From NCBI GenBank assembly GCA_019321725.1, contig CM033108.1:1614501-1678500 (forward strand): 64,000 bases of DNA, written 5' to 3'. The stretch comes from Paulownia fortunei. Lineage: Eukaryota; Streptophyta; Magnoliopsida; Lamiales; Paulowniaceae. Positions 1 to 10,825 of this stretch are shown in pieces; positions within the stretch are counted from its first letter, which is position 1; each line of letters begins with the position of its first letter. Below the pieces are notes generated by a model. The model was not told the origin of the DNA and did not search any database. It saw nothing but the letters and a program-made list of their open reading frames with translations. Made by a program: the position numbers and the translations under genes.

Positions 1-797
1 TCTCAATGCTTCACTAGTATGTGCAAGTGGTCATAAAATCAGCACTTCTTCCTTTTTGTATGTTTGGTGTCCTGATATTTATCACTTGCAATTGAGACAG
101 ATACCAGATGTTTTCCCTGTTCTTGCTGCTGCATATAAGACGCTTGTAGCTAAATCACGAGAGTCATTGACGACCCGCACTCTTCATTCAGAGCTTGTTT
201 ACAATTACTCAGGTTCTAAACATGTAAGAAAGATATTGCCTCATCTTATCATGCTTTAGACGTTCTACTTGAGTTATAGCTTCATTACTGTTTGTACCAG
301 ATATCGGAATCTTTAAAAAGATGCGGCATATCTGACAGCACAAGTTACATCCTCGCGGCTCGTTTTGGTGCTTCAGCTGATGAGGTGAGACCATTGCATT
401 AATGAATGATGAATTCCCCTCTGTTGTCACTTTTAGAGCTTTTCTTTGCTTTTTTCATAAAAGAGTGACAGGAAAACAATTTCACTGTTTTGCCAGATGA
501 CAGTCATAAAGGGACTTATCAAGGGGGCCGAAATTGGCTTGGAGGAATTGGAAGGGCGAGCCAACCAAGCCCAGATACAGAAGGTTTGTTCTTTCTCCCC
601 TACCCCCCCACCCCACCCTCTTCTCTGTGTGAAAACCAATGTTCATTAACATGCTGTATGCTGTCATTGGTGGTTGATTGAGGTATTGATGTTTGTTTTG
701 GATCCACCAGCACTACAAAATATCAGCAGCGGAATTAGGGATATCTTCAGTGTCAGATGCTATAACATGCAGGATTGCTGCACGTGATGCGTTGTAA
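1..797 (+). CDS. KEOPS/EKC complex subunit Cgi121/TPRKB-like, 3' part
   Basis: The gene is cut by the left window edge. Four exons are visible: 101-223, 301-384, 497-583 and 711-797 (stop TAA). All are joined by phase-0 GT..AG introns and encode 126 residues. The product matches the plant Tprkb/Cgi121 family, through a stretch reading TRTLHSELVYNYSGSKH, then ESLKRCGISDST, and a C-terminus AITCRIAARDAL that resembles the human TPRKB end. The family is usually about 170 residues, so roughly 45 N-terminal residues lie outside the window. Cgi121 is the small subunit that binds the kinase Bud32/PRPK in KEOPS. The complex makes t6A37 on tRNAs reading ANN codons. The 101 acceptor (ACAG) is preferred because it gives phase 0; an AG at 95-96 is an alternative. 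Recognition is from family sequence; no plant functional data are implied. Confidence 0.88.
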
Positions 798-1111
798 GGA
801 GAAAAGTTGACAGATTTGCATCTACTTTGTAATTTTTACCATGATTTTCCCCTTATGTCTCAGCTGAATTGCGGAACCATGCCACTTAAAAGATTATTCC
901 AGATCTGTAGACAATTTTTCTGTGGAATAGCGCTGAATGGATAAAAATGTAAGCTATTTTTAATTTCATTCTCCCAAAACGTGTTTGCACTTTTAGGAGT
1001 TTCTTTGGTATATTCTTGTTCTTTGTTTGTGCAAGAGTTGCTGTGAAAATCTAAAACCATTTCCTTTATTTGGGTCTTCACTCCATAGATGGCAAACCTG
1101 GAAGTCAGAAA

Positions 1112-1129
1112 AATAAACTTGTCAATAAA
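1112..1129 (+). terminator. Tandem AATAAA poly(A) signals
   Basis: Two AATAAA hexamers (1112-1117 and 1124-1129) lie about 315 bp after the KEOPS subunit stop codon, followed by a T-rich tract. They are the likeliest near-upstream polyadenylation elements for that gene. Plant signals are loose, so this is inferred from position. Confidence 0.4.
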
Positions 1130-2488
1130 TTTGGTATTTTTTTCTCTTTTTATTTAACCATTTACTGGGTTTTTCTTTCATTATTATTTACACTTTTATT
1201 ATATGAGGCCTTAATGTGTCATTAGTGTGTACTGGTATTTATTAAGTCCAATGTTCGTTATTTCAAAATCCAAACCAGAAAAAAGAACCTTATTCCGTCG
1301 AGAAAATCTCTATTTCTCTGGATACTTTGTGTTGATTCATGCAAATTATAAAATTTAAAAAATTAGCAGTGTGTATACTTGTTAGTATGGCTTGTGAAAA
1401 GTTCAAACATCTGTGTGAACTGTGAAAGTGGAGCCTTTGATACAACACACTCCCACTAACTTTCATTTTACCCATACAAAAAACACAATTTTGCACTCAA
1501 ACATGATGTCCACTACAATTTGGCTCATATAATAATTAACAGAACATTTGGTATTATTTTATCTTCGTCTATACTTGTGCTCAAATTGCATTAATTCGTC
1601 CATACATTCCGTAAATTGTTGAATCAATTTGACTCGCAACGTCCATTTTATATGTTCAATTTTTTTTTTTTTTTGCAATAATAACTCATAAATCAATTAT
1701 CTTTATATTGATAAATTTCAATTTGATTGATATCTTGATAGAACTACAATTATTATGGTTCAAATTAATCAATCATCATATTAGTGGGGACTTGTATAAT
1801 TACATTCAAGGATTGTTGATCATCTCTTCAATACCTTGAACCCGCAAAACCAAAAAAAAAAACAGGGGTTCTAGTTGTAAGTTGTTGGTTTTTTGTATTT
1901 GATACTTGTAATTTATAGGATGATTTAAATGACTCTACCATTGATCACATTAGGATGAAATGATTCAAATTTGAGAAAAAAAATAAAATAAATAATTTCG
2001 AATGACTCATATAAATATAGATTAACTCACCACAATGATTCAAATATAATTTAAAATAGTAATTTAATTATTTAAAATTTATTATATTATTAAATTATTT
2101 AAATAATTTTTTATTATAAATTTAATATTCTTAGCTTTAAATTTATTAATTCAAATAAATTGTTAAGTTCTTCTCAAATAATTTAAATAAAAAATTACCA
2201 TAACTTATCTTCATTTGTGTATCATATTTTGAACGTGTGAGTGAGAATGTAGCGTAAAATAAAGTGCGATAAGGGAGGGAGTCAATTTCTGGGAGTCTGA
2301 GTCAGTAGCCACAGAAGTATTGCTGCCGCTTTGATATGACTCCCAATTACATGATTGGTCTTTTAATAAAGTATTGAAACAATCACTAACATTAAGACTC
2401 GTGGGAATATAATCTTTAAGGATAGAGAGAAGAAGCACATGTTAAATATGCCTCCATTTCAGTTTAGTCCAACATATGCATTCTTTGC

Positions 2489-2827
2489 TAATGGATGATA
2501 ATGACACAAATTTTTAATCGGATTCATCTCGAAATAATTTCATTTGTGATGAATTTTTGAAATTTTAAATAAATTTGATCATAATTTTAGTTTTTTTTTT
2601 ATTTTCAAACTCTTTTCATTCTATTTAAAAAAATAAAACATACTTTTTAGTAAATTTTAGTGGTATTAATATAAAAAAATAAGTTCTTTTAATATTTTGA
2701 AAATTATAAAGTGCATCTAAAGAATCTTGTAGGTTTAATCCAAATTTAAGGGGTTTGGGTCCGAGCCGTTAACAATTTTGACGAACGAATTTCAAATTTT
2801 GATAATTATACTCGGTTATCATCGCTA
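2489..2827. mobile_element. Degraded hAT-like MITE, copy A
   Basis: The left end has GGATGATAATGA and the right end has TTATCATCGCTA, which are imperfect inverted repeats of each other. The interior shares the tract TTTATTTTCAAACTC with the better copies at 4609-4997 and 49570-49955. The flanks (TTCTTTGC left, TTCTTGAT right) could be a decayed 8-bp target duplication. The left boundary has an apparent 1-base insertion, so the exact ends are uncertain. Confidence 0.45.
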
Positions 2828-2908
2828 TTCTTGATATTGGAAATGCTACACCAAATGGTGTACATCGATTATTTAACTCACCACACATTTACACATAAAT
2901 ACACACTC

Positions 2909-2958
2909 ATATATATATATATATATATAATATATATATATATATAAATATATAATAA
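2909..2958. repeat. AT dinucleotide microsatellite
   Basis: A nearly uninterrupted run of AT/TA dinucleotides with one or two A insertions. It is a simple sequence repeat with no coding role. Confidence 0.9.
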
Positions 2959-3324
2959 AATATATATTTAATATATACAATTGAATGTAATATTTATTAG
3001 AATTGAAAGTTATATTTTAAACATGGTATTCAAAACCAACCTGAAATGTCAACATCTTTCAGGTGATATATCGATATAAGAAGGATCCCAATTGCCGCGT
3101 ATTTCCCTGCATTCATTTACAATTTACCTGTAATTTACTGGCAACATTTTGTATAACTGTAAGTTTGTAACTTCTTTTGGTACATTTTCTGTCAACAAAA
3201 GGAAAAAAAAAAAAAAATTACTGTGACTAACTAAAAATAGAGCAGTTGCCCAAATTTGAACTATTTTTTTTTTCTTTTTTTTCCCCTAAGAGCAGGCCCT
3301 GTAAAAGCCACATTTGCACTATTA

Positions 3325-4128
3325 TTACATTATATGAACATTCCCGCCATTAGCAGAATCCGATGAATCCCCATTGGAATCCATCATCGCCATCCACTCT
3401 TTAACTTCATCTTCTCCGATCATCAGTTCCCAGAAATCCTTGTCATTATCACTGTTTCTCGTCGACCCAATTTCCAGTATTCGTTCGTTTTCTTGCTTTT
3501 TCTTCTTCTGCAGTTGGTCAGTTAAGTGAGCGTTCACATTTTCTTGATGCTGAGAAGATGAACACGCCGCCGGCGCCACGGATGCGGAGGCGGAGGTGTA
3601 GTCCGCGGAAGGAAAATTGAGCTTGGCTCTGGAGCCACGAAACTTGATCGCCGCCCTATCGTAAGCACGCGCCGCATCCTCCCCTGTCTCGAAGGTACCC
3701 AGCCACACCCGCACCGCCCTGCGGGGGTCCCTTATCTCCGCCGCCCATTTTCCCCACGGCCGCTGCCTGACACCTCTGTAATTCTTCTTTTCCCTTTTCT
3801 TGATCATCACCGGCGCCGCACTGCTATTACTAATCTTCTTCTCCTCCTCAAAGAAATTACACCCCAAACACCCCTTTATCCTGCAAAACCGGCAAGTTTC
3901 CATATCATCGAAAACAGATAAAAACCCGTCAGAAGCGGCAGAGGCGCGTTCGAAATGTGAGAAAATATTGAAGTGGTGGGCTGCGTCCACGGCTATGACA
4001 TTTTCCGAGGCTGCCACCATGACAGAAACTTCATCTTCACCGGTCATCCGCGGCGGAGGACGGTGGTCCATTGAGCTGATATTGTTGTTCCTTTCCTCCT
4101 GCTTGATTCTCTTAGTTGACCTCTGCAT
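3325..4128 (-). CDS. ERF109: AP2/ERF transcription factor, ERF109/RRTF1-like
   Basis: Intronless gene for a 267-residue nuclear DNA-binding protein. The single AP2/ERF domain is at about residues 116-174 ([19 protein letters not shown], then [20 protein letters not shown]). An N-terminal CX2CX4CX2C motif is at C79, C82, C87 and C90 ([12 protein letters not shown]), the mark of ERF group X members of the ERF109 type. Arabidopsis ERF109 has very similar blocks: SVIV near the N-terminus, CRIEGCLGC, and an EEWMNMM plus GDSSDSGN tail. Here these read [34 protein letters not shown]109 binds GCC-box-like DNA, is induced by reactive oxygen, wounding and jasmonate, and promotes auxin synthesis genes and lateral roots in Arabidopsis. 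The start could also be Met20. A proximal W-box and TATA-like site fit a stress-induced gene. Confidence 0.93.
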   Translation of the reverse strand: MQRSTKRIKQEERNNNISSMDHRPPPRMTGEDEVSVMVAASENVIAVDAAHHFNIFSHFERASAASDGFLSVFDDMETCRFCRIKGCLGCNFFEEEKKISNSSAAPVMIKKREKKNYRGVRQRPWGKWAAEIRDPRRAVRVWLGTFETGEDAARAYDRAAIKFRGSRAKLNFPSADYTSASASVAPAACSSSQHQENVNAHLTDQLQKKKKQENERILEIGSTRNSDNDKDFWELMIGEDEVKEWMAMMDSNGDSSDSANGGNVHIM

Positions 4129-4201
4129 GTGTCTGGATTAGATAGCTGACTTTGTTATGAAATTGTTTTGCCGAATTTCTTTCAAATCTTGATGAGGAAA
4201 A

Positions 4202-4470
4202 GGGTCAAAGGGGAGGTATTTAAATTGGCAGTTCAAAGTCTGGAACACTGGTTGTACTCGGGATACAAACTGGTCTCATTAGCTAGTTTTGTTGGCACGT
4301 GGGGGAATATCCAAAAAAGATGATGAGGTGGCAGGGTGATGCCAGCAAGATGGAGGGTTCACACGGGAATGTTGATGACGTAAGAAATTGGGGAAATTAA
4401 AAAGTGAGCCCATGGGCCATGGGTCTATGATATGACATTTAGAATTGGGCCCAAAAGCATAATGTGGGCC
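4202..4470 (-). promoter_or_regulatory. Putative ERF109-like promoter (TATA, W-box, G-box, as-1-like, TGGGCC)
   Basis: Reading upstream from the ATG at 4128: a TATA-like ATTTAAATA (complement of 4217-4225) and a W-box TTGACC (complement of 4203-4208). Further upstream are a palindromic G-box CACGTG (4296-4301), TGACGTAA (4376-4383, the core of as-1/bZIP sites), and three TGGGCC motifs (4413-4418, 4446-4451, 4465-4470; TCP site II type). The motifs are seen directly. Their use by WRKY, bZIP and TCP factors is inferred from known consensus sites and from the stress induction of ERF109. Confidence 0.5.
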
Positions 4471-4608
4471 ACATGTTTTCTTATTTTTATTTACCTTTTC
4501 CACCAAAACTTAGATTTTATATATTGAAATTTATCATTCATTGGGTTATGGATGTTAGAGTCGATTATAAACACACAAAATAATTTTAGTTAGATTATGA
4601 GTGTGAAG

Positions 4609-4997
4609 TAGGAATGGCAACCAGATGTGTTTAAATTTGGATCTGTCTTAAACTTATCCTGTTTGGAGTAAATTTTTAAAGTTATATACGAATTTGATGC
4701 GAGTCTTGATTTTTTATTTTCAAACTCACTCTGTCCCGAACTCTCCCTGTTTAGTTTTTTTTATTTTAATATTAATATATTAATATATATTCATGTAATA
4801 TTATATTTTAAAATATATTTTTTAAAAAAATTAGTAGTGTCATTTAAAAAAAACTATATTTTTTAAATATTTTTAAAGTTATTAAACGGATCGGATCTAA
4901 TGTGTCTAACTCGAATCTAATGGGTTGCTTTCAATTCTTAAAAATATTGATGGGATGGGCATTAGGTTTTGACAAATCTATATCGTTGTCATCCCTA
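4609..4997. mobile_element. hAT-like MITE, copy B (389 bp)
   Basis: The left end TAGGAATGGCAA (4609-4620) and right end TTGTCATCCCTA (4986-4997) are terminal inverted repeats differing at two positions. They are flanked by GTGTGAAG (4601-4608) and ATGTGAAG (4998-5005), an 8-bp target duplication with one mismatch. An 8-bp duplication with TAGGGATG-type ends suggests a non-autonomous hAT element. No coding capacity is present. Confidence 0.75.
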
Positions 4998-5587
4998 ATG
5001 TGAAGCTTGGAATGATTATGTATTTACTTTGAAGTTTTTTATTAAAAATTAGATCATATATTTAATCTTCTCATATTTAGCATATTAATCGCATTTATAT
5101 AAAATATTGTCCATAAATGTGGCTAGATTAGTATATCATGAATAACAATTATTCATGATAGAGTGTGAACTCAATTTTAAATTCTTTCTTAAAATCATAA
5201 TCTTAAAATCATAATCTTTCCAAGTTAAGCAACTTTTTCCACTTTGAACTCAACAATTTTATTGTCCTATAGAAGGCTGCGGCTCTGAGAAAATATTCCG
5301 TTTTCTCTCTTTTTCAAGTAGGATTTATCTATCCTTGGACTTCCTTGACTGGGACTCTGTTAAAAAAGTGTTTACACCTAGAAGAGAATCTTCTTGCAAT
5401 CCCAATCATGGTGAAGACAAACATCATTTACAGGTAGGTATAAAATCGAGTTCCTACAGTAAAAACGCATGCCTATTGACTGGAATGCTATTATCCTCTA
5501 CAGTTCGGTCAATGCTCTAAGATACGGGAAAAACACGTTCTACAAAGAGACGGTCCAATTATCAATTATAATATAAGTCACATTAAA

Positions 5588-5610
5588 CATCAGTCATCAG
5601 TCATCAGTCA
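5588..5610. repeat. 7-bp tandem repeat x3
   Basis: Unit CATCAGT occurs three times in a row (5588-5594, 5595-5601, 5602-5608), followed by a partial fourth. Small local repeat, no spacers, not an array of any known system. Confidence 0.85.
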
Positions 5611-5733
5611 TATTATAAAAATCACGACGTCGGTGACTCAGTATTTATCACAGTAGATATTATATTACAGAAACTTACTTAGACCAAAAACATAATAATT
5701 AAGAAAATTCCTCGTATGAATCGCATTATGTCT

Positions 5734-5818
5734 AAACCAAGAATAATTGATGATTGACCTGGCAAGGGAAGAAACCAAGAATAATTGATGATTGACCTGG
5801 CAAGGGAAGAAACCAAGA
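5734..5818. repeat. 38-bp perfect tandem duplication
   Basis: Positions 5734-5771 and 5772-5809 are identical, and the first 9 bases of the unit recur at 5810-5818. The perfect identity points to a recent slippage or duplication event. Confidence 0.92.
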
Positions 5819-6312
5819 TTCAAGAGGGTAAACACCTCAAATTATTCAGACAGGTGATTCCGTACATGAACTCCCACGGAATGTTTACATTCTCGTCTTT
5901 TAGAAAGAGTGGCTAAACTATTAGACCTTATTGTCTTACTGTCTTTCAACAGCCAGCATTAGACCTCAGTGATATGAATATCCTATAAGGTCACTGAAAC
6001 AGTATATGGACAATCGGAACGAGGCAGGTGAGTTTAAATCTTCCAGTCATTCTAATAGCAAGAAAAACTATACAAGCACCTACAATTTGTACAAGGAACA
6101 TTTTTTCCAGACATGAAATGCAGAAATTTTTATCTTTATGCTAGAAATTCCTATTTTGTCCTATTACAGCAGAGGAAAATGGAATTCAGAAAAATCTGCA
6201 GAATTTCAGCTATTTCTGCTGGAGTAAGCAGATCATTAGCAGAACCGAACCTACAAGGTATCAAAAGAAATTTTCCCGAGCTAACATACTTCTCAAAGAG
6301 CATGATTTCCAA

Positions 6313-9300
6313 CTAGTCATCATCTTCGGAATCTGTTAAGAGATTGAGAAGTGTTAGTAACAGACATAGATGAAAGATCTTTTTGGAAGGCGAAAGTTTA
6401 GAACTTGACCTAATAATTAGCTACGAACATAGAAAGTTCAGAAAGGTTTCTTATTTAAGAAATATAATGGAATCATTTATGTTGTGACCACTATATTATT
6501 AAGACCATGGACTTGAACTTCACTGATTTTTTGACTGATGGTTCAAAATTTTTTAATCTGGTTATGATAATTCTTTGATCTGATTTTAATCTGATTTTTT
6601 GACTGATGGTTCGGAAACTGTTTTAATCTGGTATCTCCCTCATAACTTCCTAGAATATGAACAAGCAGGGTACATATAAGCACACCATAAGAGCAGTCCC
6701 TTTTCATCTTCAGCTTTTGGGTGCCAACTAACATGCCAATTTCGTCAGGTCTAAAATTTATTAAGAAGATGATATGAGAGGTCTAGCTGATGAAAAAGCA
6801 GCACCTATCAGGTAATCAATCCAGAATGGATGGCAAAATTTCTCTAGAAAGTGTCTTGGCAGAAGTTCCAATGCAGTTTTTGATAGCATTGATTATTTAT
6901 ACAATATAAGTATACTGTAAATGCCTAGGAAGACATTTTTTAGGAACTTAAAGCATTCAAAGAAGGGTTTGGAATGCAAAAAATTGTCTTTTTTATGGGC
7001 AGAGCTCGAAAATTTGGTAGCAGTAAAGAATTATCCAAAATAAAAAATTTTCGCAATCAAATGGAAGGAGCAAGCTTCCCCAACAACTCCAGGGGTAAGG
7101 ACAAAAGAAAACTTGCTCACAAATGCATCTTATTTAAGACCACCATTACCAAGCAAGTAAATAATTACACATATCTTCAAAACAACAAGACGCAAACCTG
7201 ATCGTATATCTTCCCCAACTTGTCCTCTATTTTTCAGCTGTCTTGTGATCATTGAGCATATGAGAATCCACCAGTAAATGTGAAAAACAAGCAGGGTCAA
7301 TAACATTGTATTGAAGAGATAGTATAATGTCGCAGAGTATGGCTGTGACAGGACCAAGACTTCGCATAAATAGTAGCTGAGGAACAGCAACCAGAAAAGT
7401 GATTAGACAGAAGAGACCAAAGTAAAATCTGAAAACAATGAAGTGAGAATCATTTGTAAACCAACCTTGACGACCTTATGACCCAAAATGGAAAAAATAT
7501 AAGCCTTAGTACAAGCCATGATAAGGCAAACAAACCAAAGCATACGCTAGCTCCAAGCTCTTTCCCAGAGTATTTGAAAACTTTAGCAGCTTCAAGGAAT
7601 ACATCACTGGCATCATGCAGTGCAAGAATAACTGCTCCTATCCGAAAGAACCTATGCAAAGTACATCCAAATAGTCCATCAATAGCTATATACATACATA
7701 TATATATAATTCATCAGTTGGGTGGTTAGCTTTTTGAACTTGTGGGTTGAGTTCCATCTTTCAATTTTAACTAGGGAATCCACAACTCTTAACTGATTCT
7801 GAGTTCATTCTAGATATCTTCAAATCAATCTTAGACATTCCAAAATTGGATAATGATCCAGACACTTCAGTGATCACCTACTAGGGAAACAAATACTCTA
7901 GAATCTCTAAGAAGAAAGGAAAAATAGCTTCTCTCTCCTCATATATCAGGTTCTTATAAGACAATAGAACAAATCAGCAAAATATTTTACCAAAAGGGCC
8001 AAGCACTATCAAGTCCACTTCTTCGTTAACATTGTGACAACTAATGTAATTAGAGAATATTCAAAGAACAGTACTTCCATAATAGATACTTTCATGGACT
8101 TCCTCTATGTGCGGCATAATTAATTGCTCCCTGTGAAAAGTGATACCAATCTCCTCAAAGGTTTCTTATTTATGAAGCACAGAGAAACACGAGTTCTACT
8201 TCATGGCCTGACAGCTTGGTGCCTAAGTTCAAGGTGACTTGCATGTTATCAGGCCTTAACTGAAACAACCACTAGTCTTGTGCACTTTCTTCACTAATAT
8301 ACCCAAAATCTTGTAACAATCATCTCAATATTTTAGTAACCATAAGCAGTAGATGAAGCAAAGGATACCTCGTGATGTATGAATAAGCAATTAGGATCAC
8401 AGTGATAACATGATGAGACATCATGACAGAGAAATCCTTCCGTCGAGTTTCCCAGGTAAGGAGGGCAGCAATGCTATAGATGTAAAAGCCACATTCGCAC
8501 ATGTAGATAAGTTTTACGGGAAGCCTGAAATAATCAATCCAGTGCTAATTTAGGTACAACACAACCAATAAACAGTGTATGCATTTGCAAAATGGTGAAG
8601 TTCATGCAGCCCTATGGGCACATAGAGAGAATATATATAGAAGAATTCCCAACAAACTACATAAGCAAGGATTAGAAGAGCTCTTGAACATAGTTAGTGT
8701 AGCATCAATCAGAAGAGGTCAGCGTGCTGCATCAGAAACCTCTCCAAATAATTTAAGTGATTCGAGCCATCAGAAGAGATTGGAATGCTCCATCAGCAAC
8801 CTCTCTAAAATAATTTTTAAGTAATTCTAGATTGACTGTCATAGGGGAAGAAATGTTTAATCACATACGTGGGCAAGAACTGTCTTAAATATAAAATGAT
8901 AAAACCTAATTGAAGTATTGCAAACTGTTGCATGAGCAATACGATGTTCAGTGCCCAAAAGTCTTCATGTGAGAGGCTGCAGTAAGAAATGCAACATATT
9001 ACGCCGTATCAGGAGGTTTAAAACATTTCGGGGACCCCCGAACCCATATCTTTTTTGGCCCACTTAGAATCAAGATCAATTATCAAGACACTCAGCGACT
9101 ACACCCAATGCCATTTTTTGACTTTATCTTAAAAAGGTTAGGAAAAAATTAAAGCACTGAGAGTAACAACATATAATGACACCAATAAAAGCATTTAAGC
9201 AGCATATGCACCAATTATCCTCACCATTTTGGTGAATTATTTCAAGTACCATCTGCTTTCAGACCCAAAAATGAGTAAATGATTTCCAAGTTGAAGTATT

Positions 9301-10825
9301 TTATCTGCATAAAGGACATATTTTGTAATATCCATCTTAACCCAATGCTTAAGCAAACCAAATCTGCCAAATATCCATCTTGATCCAATGCTTAAGCCAA
9401 CCAAATCTGCCGATGCAGCCAACATGGTCATACAATACCATGGACCACACCTGCACATATGCATGACTTTGCAATCACATCATTATAACAAGCACAATCA
9501 AAAAAACATTTTATTATTTTGGAGCACATACCCAAACATATTAAAAGATTACATGAAAAAAGAGCATAAAATTTTAATGACATAGTAAAATGTATGCTGT
9601 TTTACCATATACTAAAATAATACTGTCATCCAACAAGCAGAAAAGAGAAGAGCCTATTGCACTGTCTGAAAACAACTTAAAAAAAGGGAATTGCATTGGC
9701 ATCATTTATTAAAGATCAAAATGCAAATAATAACAGGCAAAGGTTCAAGTTGGCCACTAGATAATCTGTCCTTCTCACTCAAGAAAATCATAAATAAGAT
9801 CCATGCGCTTATTGCTAGGAGAACCGTAGTGAGATATAAAACTTACTTCAGTTCTTGATCCGGCCAGCCTGTAAAGTAAGCCTTTACATCTTTAAACCAT
9901 GGTTCCTGGTAGATAGCAGCCAAAGTGAAAAACTCAATAGTAGCATAGTATGTAAACTTCCACATGGACTCTGAACATTTTGCTATTTTTGCCCTTGTCT
10001 CCTCATTAAGCTTAAGCTGAGTAGTACCTCTGCTCAACAACCAGATTGCCAGCCTCTGGAATAGATGGAATCAATAATGAGAAAGGAAGATCTTTCCAAA
10101 GAGCGATGACATTAGCAGGATAATTTTGTATCATGCTCCTTACTATCTTTCACTTTTTTTTAATGGATTCTTCTATAAAATAAACCAGAACATTTATCTC
10201 TTAGTAGAGCGTATCCAACACAGCTGCAACACTGGATACTTTATCAGTGAAGAAAGAATCAATATAGACCCAATCATACCATATTCGCATACAAAAAGTA
10301 CTAAACAATTCCGTGTATTTAAAAAATTTCACAAGCTCTCTATTATTGCTCCATTTAGATTGAAAAACACTCAATTAAATAACAGTCCATTATTGCTCAA
10401 CACAGATGCAAAAACATTCAATTAAACAAAGGACTATGCTGCTCAACCACCATAGTTTTCTGGCTCTTTTCGCATTATCATGTAAAATGACTTCATCGAT
10501 AGATTTATCAATATCCAGGTGTGTTCGAAAAAAAGGAAAACTCACGAATTATAGCTCAAAAATGAACCAGAAAACCTTCAATTAAACAACAGCCAACGTA
10601 CACCACCAAAATGCATTTCACACGTCACCACACATCCAAATTCAGGTAAAAATTATCAAAAATAGACAAATAAAAGAAAAATGTGCCTGTACGCAGAAAA
10701 AAGCTTACACGAAAGATGAATCTGTCGAGGATGAACCTTGCAGCAACGAACGCAAAAGCAAAATAGAAAGCGACAATGAAATGCGAGACGCTGGGGACGC
10801 CATTGTGCGTCCAGATCGATTCCAT
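6313..10825 (-). CDS. LOH2: Ceramide synthase, class II LAG1/LOH2-like
   Basis: Six exons on the minus strand: 10825-10709, 10055-9847, 8524-8369, 7651-7466, 7376-7198 and 6332-6313 (stop TAG). Together they encode 288 residues; Arabidopsis LOH2 is about 296. The enzyme is an ER multi-span membrane protein that N-acylates sphingoid bases to make ceramide. The TLC domain carries the Lag1p motif at about residues 146-190, with the catalytic-type histidine pair H146-H147 and the HDASD block at 173-177 (AVILALHDASDVFLEAAKVF). The GWPDQELK and GEDIRSDSEDDD blocks are LOH2-like rather than LOH1/LOH3-like. LOH2-class enzymes favour C16 acyl-CoA with dihydroxy bases and are the fumonisin-sensitive class. 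The final exon codes only the acidic tail. Met at 10825 is chosen by family alignment, although the frame stays open upstream (see findings). Confidence 0.93.
8708..8831. repeat. Diverged 61-bp tandem duplication in LOH2 intron
   Basis: The segment starting ATCAGAAGAG at 8708 is repeated from 8769 with moderate divergence, including CATCAG and AACCTCTC blocks. It lies within the intron between the second and third LOH2 exons and has no coding meaning. Confidence 0.7.
9327..9412. repeat. 43-bp tandem duplication in LOH2 intron
   Basis: 9327-9369 and 9370-9412 share AATATCCATCTT, CCAATGCTTAAGC and ACCAAATCTGCC with a few mismatches. It lies in the intron upstream of LOH2 exon 3. Confidence 0.85.

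Larger units (their letters stand above)
1131..3324. other. Intergenic, AT-rich, no gene seen
   Basis: No ORF with recognisable family sequence is present on either strand. The stretch separates the 3' ends of two convergent genes (KEOPS subunit on +, ERF109-like on -). It contains an AT microsatellite and a degraded MITE copy, listed separately. Confidence 0.7.
4998..6312. other. Intergenic, no gene seen
   Basis: No supported gene between the MITE and the 3' end of the ceramide synthase gene. It contains two small tandem repeats (listed separately) and AT-rich sequence. The last few hundred bases probably include the 3' UTR of the ceramide synthase gene. Confidence 0.6.

Noticed and set aside
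3800..4141. 113-codon plus-strand ORF
   Set aside because: It is antisense to the ERF109-like gene and has no independent similarity.
5588..5610. CRISPR-like or array-like short repeats
   Set aside because: The units are contiguous without spacers, and the DNA is from a plant; this is a simple tandem repeat.
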